Shown one piece after another: positions 17,082 through 26,298 of a stretch of 64,000 nt of DNA. The stretch comes from JAFDWI01 sp963764215 (lineage in GTDB: Bacteria > Actinomycetota > Acidimicrobiia > Acidimicrobiales > Iamiaceae): NCBI GenBank assembly GCA_963764215.1, contig CAVXRS010000005.1:833855-897854 (forward strand). The letters are read 5' to 3'. The translations under genes were made by a program, and so were the position numbers. Positions within the stretch are counted from its first letter, which is position 1, and every line of letters starts with the position of its first letter. The notes under the pieces are model-generated. The model was not told the origin of the DNA and searched no databases. It worked only from the letters and a program-made list of their open reading frames with translations.

Positions 17082-18400
17082 TCCTCGGGTCGAGCTCGTC
17101 GAGCCTGGACGTGATCGTCATCATCGCGATCATCGTCCTGCTCGCGATCCAGGCGTTCCTGGCGATGGCCGAGACGTCGTTGACGAGGATGAACCGCAAT
17201 CGGGCCGTCGCCCATGACGAGTCGGGTCGACGTGGGGCCAGGCGGCTGTTGGACCTGGTCTCCGAGCCCGCCTCGTTCCTCAACTCGCTCCTGCTGGTCG
17301 TCCTGGTCTGTCAGACCGTGCAGACCGCGCTGATCACCATCGAGGCCGAGCGGCTCTTCGGTCCCGCGGGCGTCATCGTCGCGTTGATCGTGAACGTCGC
17401 GTTGGTGTTCGTGCTGTCCGAGGCCGCACCGAAGACCTGGGCGGTCCAGCACCCCGACGACGCGGCACTGCGTTCGGCCGGTCCGGTCTGGCTCATGGCC
17501 AGGTTCTGGCCGTTGCGCATGATCGCGAAGTTGCTGATCTCGATCACCAACGTGCTGCTCCCCGGCAAGGGGTTGCAGCAGGGACCGTTCGTGTCCGAGG
17601 AGGAGCTCCTGGCGTTGGCCGACGAGGCCGCCCAGAACGACGTCATCGAGGACGACGAGCGCGCCTACATCGCCCGCGTCATCGAGTTCGGTGACACGAT
17701 CACCCGAGAGGTCATGGTGCCCCGACCCGACATGGTCACCGTGGAGGCGTCGACGCAGGCGGCGGACGCGATGGAGGTCATGCTCCATCACGGCTACAGC
17801 CGCGTGCCCGTGCACGGCGGCGACCCCGACGAGGTCGTCGGTGTGCTCTACGCCAAGGACCTCATGCGTGCCGAACGCAACGACCGTTCCGACGTGGCCG
17901 TGAGCGAGCTGGTGCGACGGGCGCATTTCGTGCCCGAGACCAAAAGGGTCGCCGAGCTGTTGCCCGAGATGCAGCGCGACAAGTTCCACATGGCGATCGT
18001 CGTCGACGAGTACGGCACGACCGCCGGTCTGGTCACCCTCGAGGACCTGATCGAGGAACTGGTCGGCGAGATCGTCGACGAGTTCGACGTGGACGATCCA
18101 CTGGTCGAACCGCTTCCCGGCGGGGTGCTGAGGGTCGACGGTCGACTCAGCGTCGACGACGCGAACGACGTCCTGGACGGTGACCTTCCCGAAGGGGACT
18201 GGAACTCGGTCGGGGGACTGGTCGTGGGGGAGTTGGGTCGGGTACCCGTGGGCGGTGAGGTCGTCCGGGTGCCCGGTTACGAGCTACGGGTCGAGCGCAT
18301 GCAGGGTCGTCGCATCGCCAGGGTCCGGATCGTGGCGGTCGCAACGGACGAGGTCGCCGCGGACGCGACGGACCGGCCCGTCGAGGACGCCACCGGGTGA
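17078..18400 (+). CDS. CNNM/CorC-type transporter or hemolysin-family membrane protein
   Basis: A 440-residue integral membrane protein. A CNNM (DUF21) domain occupies about residues 1-190, with hydrophobic stretches VIVIIAIIVLLAIQAFLA and FLNSLLLVVLVCQTVQTAL and the AMAETSLTRMN motif. A CBS pair follows (REVMVPRPDMVTVEAS, FHMAIVVDEYGTTAGLVTLED) and then the CorC_HlyC domain (GVLRVDGRLSVDDANDVLD). The family is linked to Mg2+/Co2+ export. Overlaps ybeY and era by 4 bp each; the ybeY-CNNM-era order is widely conserved in bacteria. Confidence 0.93.
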   Translation: MILGSSSSSLDVIVIIAIIVLLAIQAFLAMAETSLTRMNRNRAVAHDESGRRGARRLLDLVSEPASFLNSLLLVVLVCQTVQTALITIEAERLFGPAGVIVALIVNVALVFVLSEAAPKTWAVQHPDDAALRSAGPVWLMARFWPLRMIAKLLISITNVLLPGKGLQQGPFVSEEELLALADEAAQNDVIEDDERAYIARVIEFGDTITREVMVPRPDMVTVEASTQAADAMEVMLHHGYSRVPVHGGDPDEVVGVLYAKDLMRAERNDRSDVAVSELVRRAHFVPETKRVAELLPEMQRDKFHMAIVVDEYGTTAGLVTLEDLIEELVGEIVDEFDVDDPLVEPLPGGVLRVDGRLSVDDANDVLDGDLPEGDWNSVGGLVVGELGRVPVGGEVVRVPGYELRVERMQGRRIARVRIVAVATDEVAADATDRPVEDATG

Positions 18401-19258
18401 GGAGCGGTTTCGTCACGCTCCTGGGGCGTCCGAACGTGGGAAAGTCGACGCTTCTGAACCGGATGCTCGGGACGAAGGCCTCGATCACCTCGGACAAGCC
18501 CCAGACCACACGCTTCGCCGTGCGCGGGGTGTTGCATCTGGATGCGGACCGCAGCGCCAACGGGGAGCCCACCCAGATCGTGTTCGTCGACACCCCGGGG
18601 ATCCACAAACCGCGCACGCCGCTGGGCACCCGGTTGAACGCCGCGGCCGATGCCGAGATCGCCGATGTGGACGTGGTCGTGCAGTTGATCGACGCGACGG
18701 CGCCGCTGGGGCGGGGCGACCGGTTCATCGCAGATCGCATCCCCCCGGACGCGATCGTGGTGGTGAACAAGTGCGACATCGCCGGACGTGACGAGGTGCT
18801 CGCCCAGCTCGCCGCCGCCGGGCAGCTCGACCGCAGCGCGTACTTCCCGGTCTCGGCGGTCACCGGGCAGGGCGTCGATGCCCTGGTCGACGAGCTCGTC
18901 GCGCGCATGCCCGAAGGTCCGCCGTACTACCCCGCGGACCAGGTCACCGACACCTCCGAGGCGATCTGGGTGGCCGAGCTGGTGCGCGAGCAACTCCTCG
19001 CGGTGCTGCGCGACGAGGTGCCGCACTCGGTCGCCACCCGGGTCACCGAATGGGACTGGCCGCGCGTGCGCTGCGAGATCCTGGTCGAGCGCGAATCCCA
19101 GAAGGGCATCGTGATCGGGCAGGGTGGCCGGGTGCTCGCCGAGGTGGGACGTCGGGTGCGTGAGCAGATGACTGCCGGGCGCGTATCTGGAGCTGTTCGT
19201 CAAGGTCGACAAGGACTGGCAGCGTCGACCCGAACGCTTCGCACGCTACGGCTACTGA
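18397..19258 (+). CDS. era: GTPase Era (frame broken near 19178)
   Basis: Ribosome-assembly GTPase that binds the 3' end of 16S rRNA. G1 is GRPNVGKST, then DTPGIHKP (G3) and NKCD (G4); the C-terminal KH domain has ILVERESQKGIVIGQGG. At about 19178 GCCGGGCGCG should be GCCGGCGCG; removing one G restores AYLELFVKVDKDWQRRPERF and the stop at 19256-19258. Without this correction the frame would run into the helicase and mimic a 1129-residue fusion. GTG start overlaps the CNNM stop. About 286 residues, typical. Confidence 0.94.
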
Positions 19259-21786
19259 TGTCCGGGCCGAACCTCGGTGATCGGGCCGCGGCGTGCGACG
19301 GTGATCCCGAAGCGATCCTGGCCGCGTTCACCGACTGGGTGGGCGAACAGGGCCTGGAGCTCTACGACGCGCAGGAAGAGGCCGTGCTCGCGATCGCGGT
19401 CGATGCCCACGTGATCGTGGACAGCCCCACCGGGTCGGGCAAGACGCTGATCGCGACCGCCGCCCTGTTCGACGCGTTCGCCCGTGGCGGGCGCGGCTAC
19501 TACACCGCGCCGATCAAGGCGTTGGTGTCCGAACGGTTCTTCCAGCTCGTCGATGTCTTCGGGGCCGATCGTGTCGGCATGCTCACCGGTGATGCGTCGG
19601 TGAACCCCGACGCGCCGATCATCTGTTGCACCGCGGAGATCCTCGCGAACCTGGCGCTGCGTCAGGGCAGCAGCGCCGCGGTGCACACGGCGGTGCTGGA
19701 CGAGTTCCACTGGTTCGCGGACCCACAGCGCGGATGGGCATGGCAGGTTCCGCTGCTGGAGCTGACCGAGAGCCGTTTCGTGCTGCTGTCCGCCACCCTC
19801 GGTGATGTCACCCCTTTCGTCGAGGACCTCGGGCATCGCACCACACGCGAGGTGCAGGTCGTCTACTCGCCGAGTCGTCCGGTGCCCCTGGTGCACGAGT
19901 ACCGCGTGGCCACGGTCACCGAGACCATCGACGAACTGCTCGAGACCCACGGCACCCCCGCCTACCTGGTGCACTTCACCCAGGCCGCCGCGGTCGCCCA
20001 GGCCCAGGCGCTGTCGTCGATGCGCGTGGTGGACCGGACCCGCAGAGACGAGATCACCGAGGCGATCGGCGACTTCCGATTCGCGGCCGGTTTCGGTCGC
20101 ACCCTGGCGCGCTACGTCCGCAACGGCATCGGCGTGCATCACGCGGGCATGTTGCCGCGCTACCGACGACTGGTCGAGCGACTGGCGCAGCAGGGTCTGC
20201 TCGAGGTGATCTGTGGCACCGACACGCTCGGCGTGGGCATCAACGTGCCCATTCGCACGGTGGTGTTCACCGGCCTGTCGAAATTCGACGGCGCGCAGGT
20301 CCGGTTGCTCTCGGCACGGGAGTTCCACCAGATCGGCGGCCGGGCCGGTCGGGCGGGGTTCGATTCGACCGGGACCGTGGTGGTGCTCGCCCCCGAGCAC
20401 ACCGTCGAGAAGGCCAAAGCGGAGGCCAAGGCCATCGCGAAGGGCCGGAACCCCAAGAACGTCCGGACGCGCAAGCCGCCCCCGGGCATGGTCTCCTGGG
20501 GCAAACCGACCTTCGAGCGGCTGGTGTACTCCCCTCCGGAGCCGCTCACCGCGCCCCTGACGGTGACCCATTCGATGGTGCTGGCGGTGCTGTCGCGCCC
20601 CGGGGACGGCGAAGCCGATCTGGATCGGATGCTGGACAGTCCCTATGCGAACCACGCCGAGGTCGTCGCGAACCGGGCCCGGGCGGCCGAGATCACCGAA
20701 TCACTGGTGGATGCCGAAGTCCTCATCCGTCGCGACACTCCCGACGAGCGTGGGCGCACCTTGTTCCTGGCCCGCGAGCTGCCCGACGCGTTCGCCCTGA
20801 ACCAGCCACTCGCCCTGTTCGCGGTGGCCGCGCTGGATCTGCTCGATCCCGAGGCGCCCGAGTACGCGCTCGACGTGGTCTCGGTGGTCGAGGCGGTGCT
20901 CGAGGACCCGCGGCCGGTGGTGCGCGCACAGCTCGACCGTGCCCGTTCCGACGCAGTGGCCCGGATGAAGGCCGAAGGGCTGAGCTACGAGGAGCGAATG
21001 GCGGAGTTGGAGGAGGTGACCTACCCCCAGCCTCTGGTCGAGTTGCTGGAGCCGATGTTCGCCACTTACTGCCGGAGCGAACCGTGGGCGGCCGACCACG
21101 AGTTGCACCCCAAGTCCGTGGTCCGGGAGATGTTCGAACAGTCGATGGATTTCACCGACTACATCCGCTTCCACAGCATCGCCCGGTCGGAAGGCGTGGT
21201 GCTGCGGTACCTGTCGGACGCCTACCGCACGTTGTCGCGCACGATCCCCGAGGGTCGCCGTGACGAGGCGTTGGAGGATCTGATCACCTGGCTGGGGGAG
21301 ATGGTGCGCCAGGTCGACTCGAGTCTCATCGACGAATGGCTGGACCTGTCGCGTCCCGACGCAGCCGCGGCACCCGTGCATGCCGTCGAACCGGCCGATG
21401 ATGCGCCACCGCCGCCGGTGACCGCCAACCACCGGGCGTTCACGGTCCTGGTCCGCAACGCCCTGTTCCGGCGAGTCGAGCTGCTCGCACGACGTGACTG
21501 GGCGGCACTCGGCGAACTCGACGGAGACCACGGTTTCGATGCGGCTCGCTGGCAGCAGGCCGGCGCGGGCTACTTCGACGAGTTCGACGAGCTCGGCATC
21601 GGTGCGGCAGCGCGCAGCCCGCAGCGATGTGTGATCACCGAGGGGCGACGGACGTGGTCGGTGCGCCAGATCCTCGAGGATCCGGGAGAGACCGACGCCT
21701 GGGCGATCACCGCCGAGGTCGACCTGGACGCCTCGGACGCCGAGGGCCGGGCCGTGGTCGCCATCACCGGTTTCGTCCACGACTGA
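19258..21786 (+). CDS. DEAD/DEAH-box RNA helicase with DUF3516
   Basis: An 842-residue Ski2/Mtr4-like helicase of the actinobacterial DUF3516 group. Motif I is DSPTGSGKT, motif II has the form DEFH (VLDEFHWFAD), motif III is SATL, and the RecA2 motifs QIGGRAGRAGFD and GTDTLGVGIN are clear. The C-terminal 400 residues match the DUF3516 pattern (SYEERMAELEEVTYP, MDFTDYIRFHSIARSEGVVLR). The ATG overlaps the era stop (TGATG). Probably involved in RNA turnover or ribosome biogenesis, given the operon (inference). Confidence 0.92.
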   Translation: MSGPNLGDRAAACDGDPEAILAAFTDWVGEQGLELYDAQEEAVLAIAVDAHVIVDSPTGSGKTLIATAALFDAFARGGRGYYTAPIKALVSERFFQLVDVFGADRVGMLTGDASVNPDAPIICCTAEILANLALRQGSSAAVHTAVLDEFHWFADPQRGWAWQVPLLELTESRFVLLSATLGDVTPFVEDLGHRTTREVQVVYSPSRPVPLVHEYRVATVTETIDELLETHGTPAYLVHFTQAAAVAQAQALSSMRVVDRTRRDEITEAIGDFRFAAGFGRTLARYVRNGIGVHHAGMLPRYRRLVERLAQQGLLEVICGTDTLGVGINVPIRTVVFTGLSKFDGAQVRLLSAREFHQIGGRAGRAGFDSTGTVVVLAPEHTVEKAKAEAKAIAKGRNPKNVRTRKPPPGMVSWGKPTFERLVYSPPEPLTAPLTVTHSMVLAVLSRPGDGEADLDRMLDSPYANHAEVVANRARAAEITESLVDAEVLIRRDTPDERGRTLFLARELPDAFALNQPLALFAVAALDLLDPEAPEYALDVVSVVEAVLEDPRPVVRAQLDRARSDAVARMKAEGLSYEERMAELEEVTYPQPLVELLEPMFATYCRSEPWAADHELHPKSVVREMFEQSMDFTDYIRFHSIARSEGVVLRYLSDAYRTLSRTIPEGRRDEALEDLITWLGEMVRQVDSSLIDEWLDLSRPDAAAAPVHAVEPADDAPPPPVTANHRAFTVLVRNALFRRVELLARRDWAALGELDGDHGFDAARWQQAGAGYFDEFDELGIGAAARSPQRCVITEGRRTWSVRQILEDPGETDAWAITAEVDLDASDAEGRAVVAITGFVHD

Positions 21787-21806
21787 CGGCGATCTGGTCC
21801 GGTTGG

Positions 21807-22952
21807 TCAGGCGGCGCGGTTGGGCGTGCTCGACGTTCGGGCAGACCGTGCTCGTTCCTTGGCCCGGTTGTGGGGTCCGCACAGACGTTGGAGGTTGGCG
21901 ATGATGGTGGGCCCGCCGTCGATGTAGGGGTGGACGTGGTCGCACTGGAGGAACGCGCGGGCGTGACAGCCGGGGTGGGCGCATTCGGGGTGTCGTGCGT
22001 CGATGACGCGCCGTTGCCGCCGGGTGGGGAATCGGCGTCTGGGACTGGCGTCGATCGGTTGTCGTTCGGCATCGGTCATGAGCAATGAGACGAACGCTTC
22101 GGGCAACATTGCCGTGACGGCATGATCGGCCAGTGGGGTGCCGTCCTCGAGGGTGTTGCCGTCGATGCGTACGTGGACGACGACCTCGGAGTCGACCGCG
22201 CCGCCACCCGCGGTGACACAACCCACGAAGGCGTCGGCACGCTGTTGGCACAATGACGCGCCCTGGGCTGCGTCTGCTTGCATGACCTGCTGATCGAGCA
22301 CCGCGCACACGCGTCCGGCGTTCTGGGGAGTCAAACGTGCGGTGATGACCACGGTACCGTCACCGTCGGTCCGCCATGACACAGATCGGGCCTGGTGTTG
22401 GCGTTCGGCGATCACCTCGGGGTCGTCGTGGCGCAGCGATCGTGCGGCGATCGCTGCTCCCAGTCGGGCTGCCGGGGTGTGTTCGGCCAGTGCGACGAGT
22501 TCGACTGCGTTGTCTGCGTCGAGGTAGGGGACCAGGACGCGGGCCTTGGCATAGGAAACCTCGCCATGGGCCATGGCCTGATCGAGCGCCGGGTGAATGC
22601 GCAACGCGCGGGCAACCCGAACCTGGTTGTGCGCGGTGACCATCTCGACTTCACCCACCTCGGCGAGCCATGCCGCGCAGGACAACGCGCCCCAGAGCGC
22701 CCATGTTCCCCGGGCGTCGACCTCGCCGACCAGTACCAGCAGCTCGTAGGTGCCGGCCGAGAGTCGTTTGGCCAGGGCGGTGAGCTCGGTTGCGAGTTCA
22801 CGGTCGTCCAACCCGGCCAGCCGCTCCCGCGGGAGTCGACGACCGAAGTCACCGGTCGAGGTTTGCGCCGACTCCCGCGGGAGCGTCGAACCGGAGGTCG
22901 CGTTCGTCGAACGTGCTGGCTGTTCGGTGAACGGTTTCGTTCCCGTGGTCAT
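21807..22952 (-). CDS. HNH endonuclease with DUF222 (13E12-repeat family)
   Basis: A 381-residue member of the DUF222-HNH family abundant in actinobacteria. The DUF222 part spans about residues 45-290 (ELATELTALAKRLSAGTYEL, VSYAKARVLVPYLD). The C-terminal HNH module has CAHPGCHARAFLQCDHVHPY and NLQRLCGPHN with the zinc-binding Cys and His pairs. ATG 22952 has a strong ribosome site (AGAAGGAG, 7 nt). A perfect LexA-type SOS box in a 38-bp palindrome lies just upstream, as for several mycobacterial 13E12 genes, so expression is likely DNA-damage induced. Its biological role is still poorly defined. Confidence 0.92.
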   Translation of the reverse strand: MTTGTKPFTEQPARSTNATSGSTLPRESAQTSTGDFGRRLPRERLAGLDDRELATELTALAKRLSAGTYELLVLVGEVDARGTWALWGALSCAAWLAEVGEVEMVTAHNQVRVARALRIHPALDQAMAHGEVSYAKARVLVPYLDADNAVELVALAEHTPAARLGAAIAARSLRHDDPEVIAERQHQARSVSWRTDGDGTVVITARLTPQNAGRVCAVLDQQVMQADAAQGASLCQQRADAFVGCVTAGGGAVDSEVVVHVRIDGNTLEDGTPLADHAVTAMLPEAFVSLLMTDAERQPIDASPRRRFPTRRQRRVIDARHPECAHPGCHARAFLQCDHVHPYIDGGPTIIANLQRLCGPHNRAKERARSARTSSTPNRAA

Positions 22953-22961
22953 TGTCGGCTC

Positions 22962-22999
22962 CTTCTACACTGTCGAACGTATGTTCGACAGTGTAGAAG
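22962..22999. promoter_or_regulatory. 38-bp palindrome with LexA (SOS) box
   Basis: A perfect 17-bp inverted repeat (CTTCTACACTGTCGAAC) with a GTAT spacer. Its core TCGAACGTATGTTCGA (22973-22988) is an exact match to the actinobacterial LexA box TCGAAC-N4-GTTCGA. It is centred about 28 bp before the ATG of the HNH gene and overlaps the ribosome-binding site region, so LexA bound here should block the gene. Confidence 0.88.
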
Positions 23000-23048
23000 T
23001 GAGGTGGGACAATTTGGGGAGAGCACGAGCCGATGCTCGAGAAAATTC

Positions 23049-23074
23049 GAACTCCCGCGCTCCCGCGGGAGTTC
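23049..23074. repeat. GC-rich hairpin, third copy of CTCCCGCGGGAG
   Basis: A stem of 11 bp (GAACTCCCGCG and CGCGGGAGTTC) with a 4-nt loop lies between the HNH gene promoter and the dinG stop. It contains CTCCCGCGGGAG (23060-23071), which also occurs at 22824-22835 and 22872-22883 inside the 5' part of the HNH gene. It may serve as the dinG terminator. The rest of 23000-23127 shows nothing else. Confidence 0.5.
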
Positions 23075-23127
23075 GGCCGAGGTGGGAGGGCCGTCGGCCG
23101 ACCTAGGTGGGACGTGCCGACGCCGAT

Positions 23128-25048
23128 CTAGTCGGGGCGGATCTTGGCGAGAAATGCCTCGGCCTCGTGGCGATGGCGGGTGCGGGGCATCGGGGGCAGC
23201 GCGTCGATGAGCGCCCAGCGGTAGCTGCGACGGGTCGCGAGGCGCGAATCGAGCACCGCGACGACCCCGCGGTCGTCGGCCCGGCGCACCAGACGCCCGG
23301 CGGCCTGCGCGAGCAGGGTCGCAGCCCGGGGCACGTCGATGGTGTTGAACGCGGCGGCGCCGATCGCATCACGCCGGGCCGAGAGCAGCGGGTCGTCCGG
23401 CCGCGGGAAGGGGATGCGGTCGATGGTCACCAGCTGGCACGCATCGCCGGGCACATCGACCCCTTGGAAGAAGCTCAACGTGGCGAACAGGCAGGTCGAC
23501 CGGTCCCTGGTGAATTCGGCGACGAGCGCCGCTTTGGAGCGTTCCCGCTGATCGAGGATCGGCACGTCCACCCGTTCGCGCAACGCCTCGACCGCCGCGT
23601 CCAGCGCGCGGTAACTGGTGAACAGCGCCAGCGTCGCCCCACCGGCCGCGTCGATCAGGGCGGCCAGCTCGTCGTGCAGGGCATCGGTGTAGTCCTTGTC
23701 CTGTGGCGGCGGCAGCTCGGCCGGGCAGTACAACAACGTGTGGGTGGCGAAGTCGAACGGGCTGTCCAGCCGGAGCTCGTCGGTCGTCTCGGAAGGGAGG
23801 CCGACCGTTTCGGCGAACCCGGGAGGGATCGTCGCACTCGTGAGCACGGCGGTGTTCGTCGACCACGCCGTGTCCGCGAGCAACCCGGACACGTCGATCG
23901 GGGCGCAGCACAGGGTCGGCCGGGTGGTCGGACCGGCGACCCAGAGCACCGACTCGGCCGAAGGTTCGGTCACGGCGTGCAGATCAGCGATCAGCGACGA
24001 CGCCAGGTTCAGCGCCCGTTCCCGGCGGGTGGCCACCTGCGCGTGACCTTTCGGGTCCAGTGCACGGAGCTCGCCCAGGAGTTTGTCCACCCGGGACCCG
24101 GCCAGGGTGATGCAGTCGGACAGCGCACCGGTGGGGCCGTCGGGCAGTCGGTCCCCGCACAGCGGGGTCAGCGTGGACGCCCAGTCGGCGGCGATCGTCT
24201 CGACCGGGGTGATCGACTCCGGGCTCTCGAGCACGGCGCGGGCGGCGCGGGCGACCGTGAGGAAACGGCTCTCGGCCAGTTCTGTTCCGGCGGTCGCCGA
24301 GACCACGTCGACGAGCTGATGGGCCTCGTCGATCACGACCACGTCGTGTTCGGGCAACAACATGCCGTCGCTGGCCAGGTTCAGTCCCCACAGGTGCTGA
24401 TTGACCACGACCACGTCGGCCTCGGCGGCGTGCGCACGGGCGGCTTCGGCGAAGCAGGTCGCCCCGGACGGGCAGTGGTTGGCGCCTGGGCATTCCTGGG
24501 CGGTCATCGACACCGCCGCCCAGGTGCGCGGGTCCGGTTCGTCGTCCAATTCGGCCCGGTCGCCGGTCGCGGATCGCTCCGCCCAGCTCGTGATCGCCGC
24601 CAGCGCGCCGGGCGAGGGACCGGTTTCGGTTCCGGCCAGGCGCATCTGGTCGTCGTCGCTCAGCGTGCAACTCGGCCAGGCGTTGGCGGCACACGTAGTT
24701 GGAACGTCCCTTGAGCACGGCGAAGTCGAGCCCGAGATCGTCGTGCGCGGTGACGAAGGGCAGGTCCTTGCCCGAGAGCTGGTCCTGGAGCGCTTTGGTC
24801 GCGGTGGCCACCACCGCCCGCTTCCCCGAGCGGGCGATCGGCACCAGATACGCCAGGGATTTCCCCGTTCCGGTCCCGGCTTCGACGACGAGATGGCGCT
24901 CGCCCTCGACGGCTCCGGCCACCGCTCGGCACATCTCGCGTTGTGCTTCGCGGTGTTCGCCCGCCGGCAGGGCATTGGTGAGATCGTCGAGCGCAGCCTG
25001 ACTGCGCACGGCGAGGCGCGACGCCCCAGGCTCGGGGTCGGTGGGCAT
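23128..25048 (-). CDS. dinG: DinG-family ATP-dependent DNA helicase (frame broken near 24664)
   Basis: XPD-like iron-sulfur helicase of about 640 residues. Motif I is VVEAGTGTGKSLAYLVP; the four Fe-S cysteines are visible as NYVCRQRL, QECPGANHCPSG and ATCF; motif II is VVVIDEAHQL; the C-terminal motif VI is QAAGRLVRRADDRGVV. The frame breaks near 24664, between RLAELHA and the continuation SDDDQMRLAG. TACCCT lies 6 nt before ATG 25048 (leaderless); the GTG at 25051 is an alternative. DinG resolves R-loops and DNA secondary structure. Its neighbour is the SOS-boxed HNH gene, but no LexA box precedes dinG itself. Confidence 0.92.
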
Positions 25049-25054
25049 CACCGC

Positions 25055-25060
25055 AGGGTA
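25055..25060 (-). promoter_or_regulatory. Probable -10 element (TACCCT) of dinG
   Basis: TACCCT on the minus strand ends 6 nt before ATG 25048, the spacing expected for a leaderless transcript, and decides the dinG start. Confidence 0.45.
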
Positions 25061-25122
25061 CCGGTTATGCCGGGTCCAAAGGCGCGACGGGGAACGGGTC
25101 GTCTGACAGACTCGATACCGAC

Positions 25123-25545
25123 ATGCAAGGCATCACCCTCGACCCGACCCACCCGGCCCGACGCGCCGCCCTGGCTTCGATCCGGGCCGTCGAGGCCGGG
25201 GATCGGGACGACTGGCTGTCGCTGTTCGCCGACGATGCCGTCGTCGCCGACCCGGTCGGTCCTTCACCGCTCGACCCCGAGGGTGCCGGGCATCGTGGCA
25301 GAGCCGCGATCGCGGCGTTCTACGACACGGTGATCGCCCAGGCCCAGGTGAGGTTCACGATCCGTGAGTCGTACGCCGCCGGAGACGAGTGCGCCAACGT
25401 GGGCACGATCACCTCCACCTTCTCCGACGGCAGCGCGGGCGTGGTCGACGGCGTGTACGTCTACCGGGTGAACGCCGCGGGCGAGTTGATCTCGGTCCGC
25501 GCCTACTGGGAGTTCGATCAGCTCCGTTCGATTCCGGCACCGTGA
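25123..25545 (+). CDS. SnoaL-like / nuclear transport factor 2-fold protein
   Basis: A 140-residue single-domain protein with the NTF2-like plan: an N-terminal helix (AALASIRAVEAGDRDDWLSLF), the characteristic FADDAVVADPVGPSPLDP turn, AAFYDTVIAQAQVRF and four C-terminal strands ending VYVYRVNAAGELISVRAYW. Members include ketosteroid isomerase-type and polyketide cyclase-like enzymes as well as non-catalytic binders; the substrate cannot be told. ATG at 25123, divergent from dinG with a 75-bp gap. Confidence 0.8.
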   Translation: MQGITLDPTHPARRAALASIRAVEAGDRDDWLSLFADDAVVADPVGPSPLDPEGAGHRGRAAIAAFYDTVIAQAQVRFTIRESYAAGDECANVGTITSTFSDGSAGVVDGVYVYRVNAAGELISVRAYWEFDQLRSIPAP

Positions 25546-25563
25546 CGTTCGGACCGATGACCG

Positions 25564-26298
25564 GTGAACGGGAAACCCGACATGCCCCCTGAAGGGATCG
25601 ATCCGGAACGGATTCCCCGCCACGTCGCCTGTGTGATGGACGGCAACGGTCGCTGGGCCCAGCAGCGGGGGCTCAAGCGGACCGATGGGCACGCCGCGGG
25701 CGAGGACGCGCTCTTCGACACCGTCGAAGGGGCGCTCGAGCTCGGTCTCGATCACTTCACCGTCTACGCGTTCAGCACCGAGAACTGGAAGCGTCCCGCG
25801 GACGAGGTGCGGTATCTGATGGGATTCAACGAGGGAATCCTGATGCGCCACACCGACGAGCTGGACGAGAAGGGCGTACGGATCAGATTTCTGGGACGCC
25901 GCAACTGGCGGGTGCCACGGCGGATCCTGCGGCGCATCGACGAAGCGACCGAGCAGACCCGATCGAACACGCGCCTGTCGTTCAACGTCTGCTTCAACTA
26001 CGGCGGTCGGGCCGAGATCGTCGACGCGGTGCGGGCGCTCGTGGCCGAGGGGGTTCCTGCGGACAAGATCGACGAGCGGGCGATCCACCGTCACCTGTAC
26101 GCGCCGGAGGTGCCCGACCCGGATCTGGTCGTGCGCACGTCGGGGGAGTACCGGATCTCCAACTTCCTCCTCTGGCAGCTCGCGTACAGCGAACTGATCT
26201 TCACCGACGTGCTCTGGCCGGACTTCCGACGGGGCCACCTGTTCGACGCGGTCCGTGAATTCCAGGCCCGCAACCGCCGGTTCGGCGGGGTCATGTGA
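25564..26298 (+). CDS. uppS: Isoprenyl transferase (cis-prenyl diphosphate synthase)
   Basis: Undecaprenyl/decaprenyl diphosphate synthase family, which makes the lipid carrier for cell-wall building blocks. The catalytic motif VMDGNGRWAQQRG (Asp binding the allylic diphosphate), YAFSTENWKRP, CFNYGGRAEIVDAV and the C-terminal RTSGEYRISNFLLWQLAYSE are intact; 238-244 residues. GTG 25564 or ATG 25582 could be the start. The stop overlaps the GTG of recO. Confidence 0.96.
   Translation: MNGKPDMPPEGIDPERIPRHVACVMDGNGRWAQQRGLKRTDGHAAGEDALFDTVEGALELGLDHFTVYAFSTENWKRPADEVRYLMGFNEGILMRHTDELDEKGVRIRFLGRRNWRVPRRILRRIDEATEQTRSNTRLSFNVCFNYGGRAEIVDAVRALVAEGVPADKIDERAIHRHLYAPEVPDPDLVVRTSGEYRISNFLLWQLAYSELIFTDVLWPDFRRGHLFDAVREFQARNRRFGGVM

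Noticed and set aside
18397..21786. Apparent Era-helicase fusion of 1129 residues
   Set aside because: Era's own C-terminus (ending in ARYGY) continues in another frame after a one-base insertion near 19178 and stops at 19258, where the helicase ATG begins.
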